Shown one piece after another: positions 22,870 to 36,385 of a stretch of 64,000 bases of DNA (positions are counted from its first letter, which is position 1; each line of letters begins with the position of its first letter). The notes under the pieces were generated by a model. That model worked only from the letters and a program-made list of their open reading frames with translations, had not been told where the DNA came from and did no database searches. The stretch spans positions 4,898,001 to 4,962,000 of the forward strand of contig OY744473.1 in NCBI GenBank assembly GCA_963556145.1, read 5' to 3'. This DNA is from Hygrocybe punicea. Its lineage: Eukaryota > Basidiomycota > Agaricomycetes > Agaricales > Hygrophoraceae. A program made the translations under genes and the position numbers.

Positions 22870-25275
22870 TCATGCCCTTGACATCGGAATGCGAGCTACA
22901 TATAACCCAAGGTTCTTAATTATGGAGTGACTTGAAGCAGGACAAGAGAATGAGATAAGATCATCTGGGACGACGAACACAAAATGCCAGTTTGTGCGGG
23001 GAGGTAGCCCACCACAAGAGGCAAGAAAGTCAACAAGGCCATCCCTCATGCTGTGATCACGGCCTCCAGTGCATTGAAACACATAGAGATGTCCTCCACT
23101 TAATATAAAGGAGTCAAGAGCGACTTGTTGGCCACTTCGGGGTAGGTAGTAGATGCCTGGTTGAATATTTAGATTGGTGGTATTATAGATGAATGTGCTG
23201 CCAACATCAACCTGGAGAGAGAAAACTTGCAGTGCCACTCCATGAACGGTGGTGGTTTGAGGCCATTTGGTGCTGAATGAAGCATGCCAGCGGGAATTGG
23301 CACGGTTGGACCGAACCATTGGTGTAGCGTCTAGATCAATGCGCATTCTGAAATGCCGACGGATGAAAGCTTCAAATATCGAACCAGTCATTCCCCGAGC
23401 ATCGCCAAATTTCAAAAAGTTGGTCCACATATCCAATAGCTGATCTTCACTGAAATGCTCAAGCCTCTGTGCAACCAGTTGCTCAACTGCAGGCGAGATG
23501 AGATCAGTTGTAAAGCGCCCATAACCCAGTGGATCTCCTCATATGTGCCGAATCAGGCAGATTTTCTGCGAGAAGGTATCAAGTGACAATTTGGCACCAT
23601 TCGAGAAAACCGCTCTGAGGAGACCGGGATCAGTTCTGCTGAGTGACTCGTCACAATCAGAGATGTGGCATTCAACTTCATCGGAAGACAATTCAAAGCA
23701 GAAGCGTGTGGTGGGGCCTAATTGATCATATCTCTGTAACACGTCGTTCGGCACTAGATCTGAAAGCTCGATGCTGTGGTGGAAGAGACGGCTCAGCATG
23801 AGTGGGTCATGAAAGGAACATACTTACGCATACTGGATCTCTGCCTTCATCCAAGGATTCATTATCACCCAATGGGATGTCCATGTCTGCACCATCCCTG
23901 ACCAGCGTTCTAACCGAGGAGAGGTGATGTATATGGGGAAGACACCAGGTGGGAAATGGGTCATAGCACTCGGTATCCCGGAGGGTGATTGAGCAGAATC
24001 AATGATAGTCCATATACATGGGTTAAATTTGTTGAAGGCGAATGAGGCAGGAACGATGAGGACTCCTTCGGAACAGAAGAGATAGAGCAGGGTTCCTTGA
24101 AACCACATAGAAACACACTTTTCTCCGAGACGTCAGCAAAGAGTGTAGTATGCCCAGAACGTTTTTCCTATGCACAAATGAGTATAAAAAAAGCAGGGTC
24201 CTCATATCGATGATAGAGTACTGACCGATTCCAGGCTGTCCTGTGATAATTATTCCAGACGGACGATATATTTTGCCGACTTTGTACATATCTTCAACCC
24301 ATATATAGACTCTAAGGTATTCAGCACAAATGAGAAGTTTCACCCAAGGGACATCAAGGATCGGGGGCAGCATCAGGGGGAGTAGATCGGTATCATTCCC
24401 TCCCCCATTCTCCTCATCGTTCTCTTCATCGTCAGGATTAGTGACCAAATCCTTAAGAGAAATGTGCTCCTGGGGTAGAGGAACGCCCCAAAACTGCTCA
24501 TAGAAATGCAAGTAATGATCCGACGGGGAGCCATCATAGTGAAGTTGATGAAACCCTGAAAACGTTATTAAAGGCAATTAAGGAAAGAGTAGCATAGAAG
24601 CTGTACCAAAATTCACGTAACGAGGGCCATCATCCACAATGTAAGAATCTGGGAATAAATATCAGCTCAAGAAAGCTTGAGCATGGTTCTAAAGGAAAGG
24701 CATTCACCTATCCGTGGCTTCTTGGCTGCACGACCCGTCTCTTCTGCCGCGAGGCGGGCGGGGTGCTCGTCTGCTAAGGGGATATCATAAGCACGCTTGC
24801 GAGAAGCTGACGCAGTGGAAATAGGGCAATGGTAACAAGATAGATTCGACTACGGAAGAGAAGACACCATGGAATATGACTCACCAGCTTTCGGAACCTG
24901 AACGAATATGTGCAGGTGATCCACAAGAGATTGCGAAAAATGCAGCAAAACCTTCTCCGCTGCACTCATCTTGGTGGCGAACTTGGTTAGATCTTTGCCC
25001 CGCTGATGAATACGGTGAAGAAGGGTGTCATCAGGATCAACAGGTTCGGCGACGTTGAGCTAGCAAGAGGTTGTGAGATGGAATTAGCGCGTTTGGACGA
25101 TTGTCCTCACCTTCCAAAGGATAAGATCCCTGGCATTCTCAATGTCAACGCCCTGCGCTCTGATGAGTGTCTTCACACCCAACGTGTTGATATTTCCCGG
25201 TAAATCGATTGTGAAGGGTGCACTGGTAGCATCATCGTCAACAATGCACCAAAGTTCAGTAGGCACCGAGGACAT
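22870..25275 (-). pseudogene. Crinkler (CRN)-type effector with P-loop NTPase and C-terminal nuclease-like domain, two in-frame TGA
   Basis: Minus-strand gene with short introns. The ATG at 25273-25275 opens a ubiquitin-like Crinkler header (ELWCIVDDD, FTIDLPG, then LILWK). A linker follows (to about 24600), then a P-loop whose GQPGI is split from GKT by an intron near 24170-24230. The 3' part (22870-23436) has IQPGIYYLPRSGQQVALDSF, LYVFQCTGGRDHS and WHFVFVVPDD, typical of basidiomycete CRN/RHS-like C-termini. In-frame TGA at 24133-24135 and 23539-23541 sit where Arg would fit. CRN proteins are known as host-targeted or inter-strain effectors; activity here is unlikely. Exon edges are approximate. 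Confidence 0.75.
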
Positions 25276-26392
25276 CAATGACTGCATTTCGGGCTTGCAT
25301 AGGTGGGACTCGGATGCGGCTAACATGAAACAGTTGGACTTGCCAGACACAGGAGACTAGCCGAATCTTAGCGGTAAAAAAGGGCCCTGCGACGGCCGAT
25401 CGCACGGTGAAGTTTATCGGCGAGTATGTCAAGTTTGTGAATGTTTCAAAGGCATCCGATGGTTATTTTGAACTCAAATCAGACCCTTTCAAAATTGTCC
25501 ATGTCTGTTGCCCTTCTACATTTATAATACATCCCTTTCTTCGTCCACACCAACTTCATCTGACATCCACGCCCTCCCACCGGTCTCCTTTTCATCTTCC
25601 ACTCCCACTTCATCCGACCTCCGCTCCCCCCTTCACCATGTTCCCCCTACCTCATTGTACCTTCCCATCTCTCTCAACACATCTTCCTTCCCTTCCCGGG
25701 CCCGTGCGTCTCTTCTGCGTCGAACACCGTCCGCTCTCCTTCATTAGTTCCCCGACAAATCCCCTGCGATTCTTCTTCTTTGCATCTCTCCATTGTCCAT
25801 GCGTCCACGACCCTCCATTCTCCCTCATTACTTCCCCGCTGACGACCCTCCGTTTCTTCTTCATTGCGACTCTCCATTGTGCATGCGATGGTCAGGACGT
25901 GTAGGTGAACAGCCCTGCGATTCTGTTTCTCAACTGTTATACAAGCAGTGGGTGGCATTTGAAGGACCCTTTCCGCGTGAGCCCACCATCTTATTATGAT
26001 GGCTATTCGTTTTCGCTATACATTGTCCCTCTGATGTCATTCATGACCATCTTCGTGACCCTTCGATCCTCCTCTTCCAGCCGCTGTTAATAATATGCAC
26101 CCTCCATTTTATTCATACTTCACCGCCATCTTACAACATGTCCTCCATCACCTGCCGTCCTGCACACGTTCCGTAACAGTGCTCATAAACATTCTTCTTT
26201 CCCGTTTACTCCCATCTCATCCTTTATCCAGTGTTGTCGTCATCGCCGATTACTACCATTTCATTCTTTATCCCCTATTGTCCTGAACGCCCATGTCTCA
26301 TTTATTTGCAAACAGATGACTTTTCTCCGCCACTCCATCGAACCTGTGTCAACCGCCTTCACTCTTTTCTGCTTTACTAATCATGTTTCCCC
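25276..26392. other. Pyrimidine-rich intergenic region
   Basis: A CT-rich stretch (25500-25900) with a roughly 65 bp imperfect direct repeat (about 25741-25803 and 25823-25888). No supported gene. It separates the Crinkler from Helitron 2 and may include that element's 5' region. Confidence 0.4.
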
Positions 26393-29057
26393 ATGATGTC
26401 CCTCTCCCTTCATACTGTCACTCTCATGCGACAGACTGCTGCCCTCAAACCCAAGTCCCTGCGACGTCGGATCCAACGAGCTCATCTTTCGTTTCAACAC
26501 TCTGCCAAAATTCGGACAAAGGATACCATTAGCCGCCGCAACCATCGCAATCGAATTCGTCCCACCTCCAATGATCATTGGTGGTCTAAGTTTTTGAATC
26601 TTAATAAATGCATGTCGATATCGCCTCCGTCACTTTTCTGGAATAGAGACTGTCGATTCTGTGGGATCCGTGTATGTCGTTCTGTATAATGATATTATCT
26701 TGAAATCATAATGTACCTCATGAAGGCCCTCTCCGGTGAAAACATCAATGAAAAATGTTTCGTTTGCGGCCCACACGGAAATCACTACTTGCCTCCCCTT
26801 CCTAATTACCCTCATGAATGGAATTATTTTCTTGACTCCCACCAACTCAGCGGGCTCTCGCGTTATTTTAACAATCTGTTTTCCTTAACTGCATTGGGAG
26901 TCCATGATGGCGACTTCATGCATTTCACTGCAGGCGTTTCCACTGTCATGCTGGCCGGAGGCTGAACTTACCATCGGATTATTCCTTCCCTTGAGGGTGA
27001 ACATGCCATCCGGTGGTTCATTCACGATCCACAAGCTTTATTTGACCATGGATCCGATTTTAAAATACCTATACAATGGATTCATAACGCTTTGGCAGGT
27101 CTCGAAAGAGTCAACCCGTTCATCCATAAATTGGAGAAGATGGCTGTCTTCGATGAAGACAATGAGATGGCACTTCAAATCTATCAGCCCGACAGTGTTA
27201 CCACTGATGAAATTGCTGCAGTTATTGCCCTCGCACCTGCCACACGGCCGAAACGTCGTCAGATCATCATTAAACCAATTGGAGAACCTAATAATTACTT
27301 CTTAGATTCCCTTTCACCATTAATCGAACCTCTCCATTATGTGATGCTTCTTCCGTATGGGACATTGGGTTGGTCTTCTGAACGACTCAATGCTGTCGGA
27401 AAATCTTTCAGTCAAAGTCGATGGTATCGAACCCGGTTTTTCATGAATGCTGAACAGATGTCATACTTCTCTAGATTAACAGGTGTGTGACATTTGTTGT
27501 CATGTCCTTTTTTTCAATGATGTCCTTCAGGTGAATATCTTGTGGACGCTTGGAGTTCTATTGAAGAGTCACATCTGCTGTACATCCGCTCCAATCAACA
27601 CAACAATGAAGATGACGAATATGATGATTCTGATGATGACCCTGAGAAAGACATCCATTTACCATCCACTTTTGTCCATTCTCCTGCATGGTCTGCTGCG
27701 AACGTCTCGGATTGTTTGGCCCTCCGAAAACACTATGGTCCAATCACGTTGTTTATCACATTTACCACCAATCCAAAATGGCCTGAAATCTCATCTGAAT
27801 TGCGCCCTGGACAAACAGCCAACAACTGCCCTGATCTCATAGTCCGTGTATTCCACCGTTATCTTTCATTATTCACGAAGGATGTCTGCACCCTCATGGG
27901 CCCTGTATTGTATCACATACAAGTGACAGAATTCCAGAAACGAGGTCTGCCACATGCTCATATAGCCATATGTTTGAAAGACGTGCCTCTCACTTCCGAT
28001 GAAATTGACTGCTTTCTCAGTACAGAATTACCACTGCAGCATGGTAACGCACGGGAAACTATTTGCAAACACATGTCCCATCACCATGATCCCTCAAAAT
28101 CCTATCATTGCTGTGGATGGCCTCACAAACAATGTCAATATGGCTTTCCAAAACCATTTCGACAAACTTCTTCTTTCAATGAAAGGGGTACTTTTGTGGT
28201 TATTTTCCCTTCATATCCCTTTGTTTCTGACTTTACAATTTTTTGATAGGATACTTTGAAGGTCGACATCGGAACCCTGGCGATGAAAACATCTCCCCTA
28301 CTTCGTCATTAAATACGATGCACACATCAATGTTGAATTTTCTGCATCTGTCGCTTTGTTTCAATATCTATTCAAATACTTTTACAAACCTGTTGATGAA
28401 ACTAGTTGGACTGTTGCAAACAAGGCAGCTGTGAAAAAAAAACAGGTCAATGAGATAAGAGATTATGAAAGAGGCAGGTATCTATCAACCATTGAAGCTA
28501 CGACACGACTGGTGTCTTTTCATGTCACAGAAAAACACCCTGGCGTAAAACGACTCCCGATTCACTTACCAGGCAAACAGCATGCTCAGATGAGACGGAA
28601 AAACGGTTCACAGTCTGATGGAACTCTACTGGTGCGATACATCCATCGACCTCATCATCCCAAACTCGACTCCATGACTTACACCGATTTTGGTTCCCAC
28701 TGTCATTTACTACCCCACAACCCTTCACAGCCTCTGCATGACCTTGATATCCTGGAAACCGTATACACCACCCATCCTCAAATGCGCATTCGTCTTAATG
28801 CTGATGAACATGAAGGGATCGCACGAATCCAAATTGTTTATCCCCATCATGGGGATGTTTTCTACCTACGTGCACTCCTCACCCAAAAAAGTGCAAATAG
28901 GAGACGGTTCTTGATCCATAACCGCGTGGCACCCCCACAGGGACCCCGAAAAAAGGAGCTCCTCGTAGACTGGGCTATAGGCCTATTTCCACACATACTA
29001 ACCCCCCCTTATCACCCAAAAATCTTTCCAAATCACACATGAAACAAATACCACAAA

Positions 29058-30911
29058 ATGAGTATGAATTCGCGGCAATGGGCAACCACCTGCGAAGGCC
29101 CCAAAAGCAAACGCACCAGGCAGACCCAAGCCACAACCTCGACCCCACCCGAAACTAGAGCCTCACGACTCACCGCTAATCGACAGGCAGAAACTGACCT
29201 AGAACAAGAATTGGAACCGGAATCGGCACAACAGGCACTAGACTTCCTCATAGCTAAGTCCCTCCTACCCCCCAACCCAGATCTCGATATCCCTGCCCTC
29301 TCCGGCATATTAACACAGATATTCACCATGGACGACAACAACAATACGATTGCTACCGTCGCCAACATCATACGATCCGTAGCAATCTTACTCAACTCAC
29401 TAGACTTCAACACCAAAATCAATACCCTGGCCGACGCAGTCGCTAACGAGCTCAAACAGCAAACCAACACAATCCAAGAGAACATAGACCATGCAATCGA
29501 GCCCATCATCGAAAGCATCTCTACCCGCTTAGCGGAGCGCATTGAAACCATCTTCTCAAACACCAGTGCTCAACTCCAGCAGACCGCGGCACACCTAGCC
29601 AAAACCTCCACCACCTTCGAAACCACAACCTCCACGTACAAAGATGCAGTACTCAACCAAAACACAAGACCCCCCACAACCAACACCAGAGACCCCCGCA
29701 TCACGGCAAAGGAACAGCTACGCGCCCGCCAACTCCTCCTCGATGTCACGGACTCCCCGGAAACGAAGAAAGCACTAGACATCAGTCTAGCGAGAATTAC
29801 TGAAAAAGCTAACTCGGCACTCAAAGCCACCAATCCCCCACCAACCTCCAAATTCCTAGGAGTAACGAGACTACGCAACGGAGGCATACTGCTAGAGGCC
29901 AACACGACTATGACTACCCAATGGATCCGTGACGACGAAGCACGTCTAACCACCTTCCTAAAAGAGTTCGGACACGGAGCAGCCATCAAGCGCCGCACCT
30001 ACCCCGCCGTCGCTTACTTCATCCCACTCTCCTTCGACCCAGACTCATCCACCCACATCAGAGAAATCGAAGAGGTCAACGACCTCCCAGAAAACTCTAT
30101 CGCGCGAGCCAATTGGATCAAACCCAAGGATCGCCGCTCACCCAACCAAACCTGTGGCCACGCGATATTCTCGTTCAGCAACCCCGAGACTGCCAATCAG
30201 ATCCTCGCTAAGGGCTTCTTTATATGCCACAAAAGGATAAACACCAGCAAATGCAAGAAGGAACCCATACGCTGCTTACGCTGCCACCAATGGAACCATA
30301 CCGCAGCCCACTGCCTGGCAGACAATGACATCTGCAGAACTTGTGGCGGCCAGCACAGGACCCCATCGTGCGACAACCCCAACCAACCCTTCTGCACCCC
30401 CTGCAAATGACACGGACACACCAGCTGGGATCGCAACTGCCCCACTTTCGCCCAGAAGTGCAAAGACATAGATACACGCAACCCCGAGAACCTACTCCCC
30501 TACTACCCCACAGCGGAACCCTGGACTCAGTCCCAATACGCCAGCAAAGACGCAGCTCATACCCACACTGACAGTCATCACCCCTTGCACCACCGACCCG
30601 AGACGACAGAGAGACAGCGATCCCCGTACCCGCTCCCGCCACTCTCTCCCGCATCTCGGCACTACTCCCCACCTCGCTCAATATTCGACCAACCTTTACC
30701 CCCTCCTCCCCGCAACCGACTGTCAACCAACAGACAAACAAGGCAAACTACCATATCATTCGAAGGACAAACCCCCCGCCACACCACCCGCATCCCAACG
30801 CCCATTGGTTGGGGCGACGAGCCTCCGCCACCTATCACCTCCCACCCCCCCCTTGCGATCGCTAGCACGTCTGGCAGTATCCCCGCTCCAGCGCCATTGA
30901 CCAATGCCTGA
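29058..30911 (+). pseudogene. LINE ORF1, gag-like RNA-binding protein with zinc knuckles
   Basis: One frame from ATG 29058 to TGA 30909-30911, interrupted by TGA at 30408-30410. The middle region is helical and polar. The C-terminal part has three knuckle-like clusters: CLRCHQWNHTAAHC, CRTCGGQHRTPSC and CTPCK..HGHTSWDRNCP. The internal TGA falls within the third knuckle. The rest (30411-30911) is Pro/Arg-rich. The last codons overlap the ORF2 start (ATGCCTGA, 30904-30911), as often seen in LINEs. The protein should bind element RNA. Confidence 0.82.
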
Positions 30912-33900
30912 ACATCCGAACCTCCAGCCGACGCAATTAAACATATGGCAAATTAATCTCAACAAATCCGCCAAAGCACACTGGGATCTTATTAACTCAC
31001 TGATTCACACTAACTGCGACGTCCTCTTACTACAGGAACCCTATTTCGACTTTTACGGTAACACTAAAGCAACACACAATTGGAGGGTAGTCTACCCCTC
31101 TGACTGCTTCACATCCAATTCAACAGTCCGCTCAGTCATCCTAGTAAACTCCAAGCTCGACACTAATAATTGGGAGCAAATCAAGATTCATGGCTCTAAC
31201 GACCTCACCGCCATCAGGATAAAAAGCCCCACAGACAACTTCTCTATCTTTAACATCTATAATGACTGCCACCACTCCGACTCTCTAAATGTCCTCCAAA
31301 ACTATGCCCAAAGCAACGAAGTAGACCTATACTCACTAGAAACTGACCACATGCTCTGGTGTGGCGACTTCAACAGACACCACCCCCTTTGGGACGAAGA
31401 ACGCAATCACCACCTCTTCACCACCAACACCCTAGCGCAGGCAACCAAACACATAGAAGCAACGGCAGACTGCAACATGGTCATGGCTTTGCCCAAAGAC
31501 ATCCCCACTCTAGAATCCATGGCGATGAAAAACTGGACCAGAACCGATAATGTATTCTGTACGGCCAAGACCTTCGACCTCATCCAAACTTGAGACACCA
31601 AACCAGACCAACGCCCAACTGGCACCGACCACCTCCCAATACTAACCTCAATCACATTCTCAACCAGAATACGACCCGGAAATCCCTCGTGAAACTTCCG
31701 CAACATTGACTGGGACGCCTTCCGAGCCCACCTAGACACCCGGCTGAAACTACTACCACCCCCAACACCTATACTATCTCAACAACAACTCGATGAAACC
31801 ATTATCACGCTAACCCGCACGCTACAGTCCACGATTGACGCAGTGGTTCCCCTCTTTACCCTATGTCCGCACTCCAAACGATGGTGGACTCCTCAACTAA
31901 ACGAATTGAAGCGAACGAAAAACAGGCTAAGTCGCCTCTCACACTGTCATCGCACGGACGCCACTCACCCCAGCCACAATGAACACAGGACAGCACGCAA
32001 CCACTATGGCGATGAAATACTCAAGGCAAAGGAAAGACACTGGTCCGCCTTCCTAGATGAAGCGAGCGACCACAACATATGGTCAATCAACAAATGCACC
32101 TCCAATCCCATAAGTGACAACCCAAGAGGGGACGGGGGCAAAACCTCCATCCCCACTCTAGAAATCACTCACCCGGATGGCAGCAAAACCTATGCTACCT
32201 CAAACGACGCCAAAAGTCTAGCTATAGCTAAATCCTTCTTCCCGCCCCCACCCGATCACTCCACGGTCCCCCCAAACTTCATATACCCAGCACGCGTGCC
32301 CTACATAGCGAGCATTCCCAAAGACGTTATCATCAAACACATCGCTAAGATCCACCCCCACAAAGCCCCCGGCCCTGATGGAATACCGAACCTCGTACTC
32401 AAGGAGTCCTTGGAACTCATAATCGACCACATCCACACCATCTTCAACGCCATACTGACGCTCAACATCTACCACGACCCCTGGAAACTTTCTACCACAT
32501 GCGCCCTCCGAAAACCGGACAAGCCAAGATACGACATACCTAAGGCCTACCGCCCCATAGTTCTACTAAACACCCTCCCAAAGCTACTCACATCCATTAT
32601 CTCAGAGACTATCACCCACATGGCAGACGAGCACCAGCTTCTCCCCCCACATCACTTCGGAGGACGGCCAGGATGCACCACCACAGACTCCATGCACATA
32701 CTCGTACACCGCATAAAGCATGCTTGGCGAAACAAACGAGTCGCAGCCATTCTATTCTTAGACATCAAAGGTGCCTTCCCAAACGCTGTCACTGACCGGC
32801 TACTTCACAACATGTGGAAATGAAGGGTACCCGAACCCCTAGTCCTACTCGTCAGCAACCTACTGAACAACAGAACTATGCGGCTCACCTTCGACGACTT
32901 CACTTCGGACCTGATCCATCTGGAAAACGGCATAGGACAGGGCGACCCCATCTCCATGATCTTATATCTCTTCTACAATGCTGACCTCCTTGAAATACCA
33001 ACAGGCCGAAAAGAATTAGCCGTGGCCTTCGTAGATGATGCGGCCATATACGTCGTGGGCATAAACTTTGCTGAAAACAACGACCGTATCAAGAACCTCA
33101 TGACCAAGCATGAGGGAGCCTATGACTGGTCGAAGAACCACAACTCCAAATTTGAGACTACCAAATTTGCCCTAATAAACTTCACACAGCGCAACAACAT
33201 GGACAGACCCCCCCTAGTCCTAAATAACACCACCATCATGCCCACCAAATCGCACCGCTTCCTAGGAATCATCATGGACCAACACTTACGATGGCATGAA
33301 CAAAGAGAGAACACAATTGCCAGGGCCACAAAATGGATCCACCTATTCCGCAGACTAGCTCGCCCAAAATCGGGAATACCCAAGAACCTAATGCGACGGC
33401 TCTACACAGCAGTGGCGATACCGAAGATGACCTATGCCGCCGACGTCTGGTACACCCCGACACACAAACCAGCCAACAGTAACCACAGAAGAGGATCAGT
33501 AAGGGCGATGCGCGAACTAACTAGACTACAACGCACCGCACTAATCCCCATCACGGGAGCTCTAAGGACAGCCCCGAACGACCTGCTCGAACTCCATGCT
33601 GGAATCCTTCCAGTCGACCTCCTGATGCACAAAGTCTGCCATAGATCGATTGTCAGAATGGCGTCCCTGCCGGCGACGCACCCCCTCCACAAGCCATTCA
33701 GAACTTGCGCTAAGCACCTCGTTGCCAGACACAAATCCCCTTTACATACTCTCACTCACCTTTACAACATTGACCCTAACACCATAGAGCCCATCCTCCC
33801 TAGCCTAGCAACCGTCAACTCACGCCTCCTGTTCCGCACCAACATCCCAGGAACAAGAGAAGACTCCATCAAGCAACACGAGGCTGACGACGCTGAAATA

Positions 33901-34840
33901 AAGATCTACTCCGACGGTTCCACTCTGGACGGCGGAGTCGGAGCGGCAGCTGTCCTCTACCGATGGGGTACGCGTTCGACCCAAGATACTGCGCTTCCAC
34001 CTAGGTCCCAGCGAGGACCACCACAACGTTGAGGCAGAAAACATAGTGGGCATCCTAGCTCTGCACCTACTGAGCCGCGAATCAACGCTATGTAATGTCT
34101 CCCTTTACATAGACTGCCAATCTACTATCCAGGCCATTACCTCACACAGAACCTGATCAGGACAACACACAATAAATACTTTCCACAAGGCGGCACAGTG
34201 ACTCACTGACACCAACCCCCTCCTCGCTCTTTCAATCAGCTGGATATCAGGACACAGCAAAGTCAATGGAAACGAAAGGGCTGATGCTGAAGCCAAGCGG
34301 GCAGCGAGAGGACTCAACAGCCCACGGTGAACCCTACCACCATCACTACGCACACGCTCTTTACCACTCAATATCTCGGCTCTGAAATCAACATACGACA
34401 AACAACTAATTCTACAATGGAAGAAAAATTGGCTACGCTCGCCACGTTACGTACGCTTCACGCGCATAGACCCAAATTTTCCTATTACTAAATTCCTAAA
34501 AACAACAACTAAGCTAACGCGTCCTCAGACCAGCCTCATCACACAGATCTGCACCGCTCACCTCCCTCTCAACGCATATCTATACAGAATCAAGAGATCG
34601 GACACTGACGTCTGCCCCAAATGTGAACAAGCGACAGAGACCATCCACCACTTCCTCTTCGACTGCCCAGCCTACTGTGACGCGCGTCACACGCTCGTCA
34701 ACACACTCCGGACGAACGCCAATTCCATCTCCCACCTACTCAACGACCTAAAAGGAATCTTGGAACTAATCAAATACGTGCGGTGCACAGGCAGACTAAA
34801 AGAACTATTCGGTGACCTTCATCACCCACACCACACATAG
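30904..34840 (+). pseudogene. LINE ORF2: APE endonuclease, reverse transcriptase, RNase H, zinc tail
   Basis: ATG 30904 to TAG 34838-34840. Endonuclease: LLLQEPYF, WCGDFNRHHPLWDE, then GTDHLPI beyond the first stop. RT: HKAPGPDGIPN, AYRPIVLLNT, FLDIKGAFPNAV, GIGQGDPIS and AFVDDAA (about 33025-33045). RNase H: IYSDGSTLDGG (33900 on), a Glu in VEAENIVGIL, YIDCQSTI and NERADAEAK. Tail CPKCEQATETIHHFLFDC. In-frame TGA at 31591, 31690, 32821, 34154, 34199 and 34328, and a +1 frameshift near 33968. Every stop is TGA. It would nick target DNA and prime reverse transcription there. Confidence 0.87.
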
Positions 34841-36385
34841 CTAACCACTCCCATAATACAGCGCTACCACCAAACCACACATACACACATCCGCTCACAC
34901 ATGTCGAGATTCCGCCACCCTTCGTCCCGAACGCATACATTCCACCACCTCCACCTTCACTCACACCCACACCAATGCACATACACCAACAACTCGACAA
35001 CTCGACTCACGACCACTCAGAACCCTCTCTCCCCCCCGCGGCCTTATCCCCTCGTGCATGTCTGCCCCAGCAGCCGAGCACTTATCTGGTCCAGACCAAC
35101 CGTACCCAAACCCACCAACAGCACCCAGGAGGCCCCCTCGCAGGCAAGGTGACTAAAACAGCATAGGATATGCTGGGGCCCTGGGGGACTTACTCCGTCA
35201 TGGCTGCATTCACAAGCCGATGCCAATATATAGTCAAACGCTTTCACGATTCACTTCATAACTACACATAGCCTTACATGTAATGTCCGACATAGGGTCT
35301 AGCCCTGCGGGACAATAAAATTGACTTAAAAAAAAAAAAAAAAAAAGTGCAAATAGCTGGCTGGAACTTCATACTGTGAATGGTGTCATATACAATACTT
35401 TTAAGCAAGCCGCGTGTGCACTCGGACTCTTTGCAAATGATGATGAAGGATTGCAGACTTTTCGTGAATTAGTAGCTTATGGTGCATCCCCCGCACAACT
35501 TCGTTGGTTATTTGCGATTTTGGGAATGGAGGGTGATCCAAACACTATATGGATCTGGAACGATCACGAAGACGACATGTCTGCAGACATAGCTGATAAC
35601 CTTTTACGGACTCATTTTTCTGCTCCCCATCATTTAATATGAAATCGGCTCCTGGTCACTCTTCAAGACGTACTTCGTGGACTTGGCAAATCAATTTCTG
35701 ATCTTGGCCTACCTGATTTTGAAACCCCAGAAAATACAAGTGAAATTGACAGTGAAATCTGTCATGGAATGGAAATGGCGGACGACCTGATCTCTTTTGT
35801 GTCCACTCTCACTCCCAAACAGGTAGAATTACAACCATTTTCCTGAAACATCCGCTTTAACCTGTCTGGCAGAAAACTATATATGAACGACTCATGTACA
35901 TGGTCAATCGTGACGATCCTATTCCTGTCCATATCGATGGCCACGCCGGAAGAGGCAAAACCTATGTTCTTTATCCTGTCATCGGCGCTTTGCGAAAAAT
36001 AGGTGAAATCATCCTGGTGTCTGCTTCGTCTGCTTTCGCTGCAAAAAATTACCCCAATGGGTGAACCACACATTATTTGTATGGCATCCCCGTCGATGAA
36101 TTTAACCCATTCCTCAAATCCTCCATTCATCCAAACACCAACCGTGGAAAACTTCTTCTTTCTGCAAAATGCCACATCATCGACGAAATTGGTGGCCTCC
36201 ATTTTAAAGCATTCGATTGCGCAGATCGACTTATGCGATCTCTCACCAGTTGCCATCGCAAACTTTGGGGAGGACGAATGTTAATCACTGTAGGCGACTT
36301 CCGCCAAGTATCCTTTTTGTCTATTCAAGCCTCCTTAACATCAACATGCTAACATGCGTTAGATAGCACCCGTTGTCCATTCCGG

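Larger units (their letters stand above)
28901..35346 (+). mobile_element. Tad-like LINE (non-LTR retrotransposon), full length, 6.4 kb
   Basis: Inserted in the Helitron 2 helicase. It has a short 5' leader (28901-29057), ORF1, ORF2, a 3' UTR from 34841, AATAAA at 35314-35319 and a 19-nt poly(A) at 35328-35346. The order gag-like ORF1 with zinc knuckles, then APE endonuclease, RT, RNase H and a CCHC tail matches the fungal Tad clade. Seven in-frame TGA and one frameshift show it is dead, but it looks complete in length. Confidence 0.9.
28891..35356 (+). repeat. 10 bp target duplication flanking the LINE
   Basis: GTGCAAATAG at 28891-28900 and 35347-35356. It may be longer, since six A precede the left copy and the poly(A) precedes the right. 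Confidence 0.9.

Noticed and set aside
30408..34330. TGA read as tryptophan in the LINE
   Set aside because: TGG codons for Trp are abundant in the same frames, and most TGA sites suit Arg. CpG decay of CGA is simpler than a changed code.
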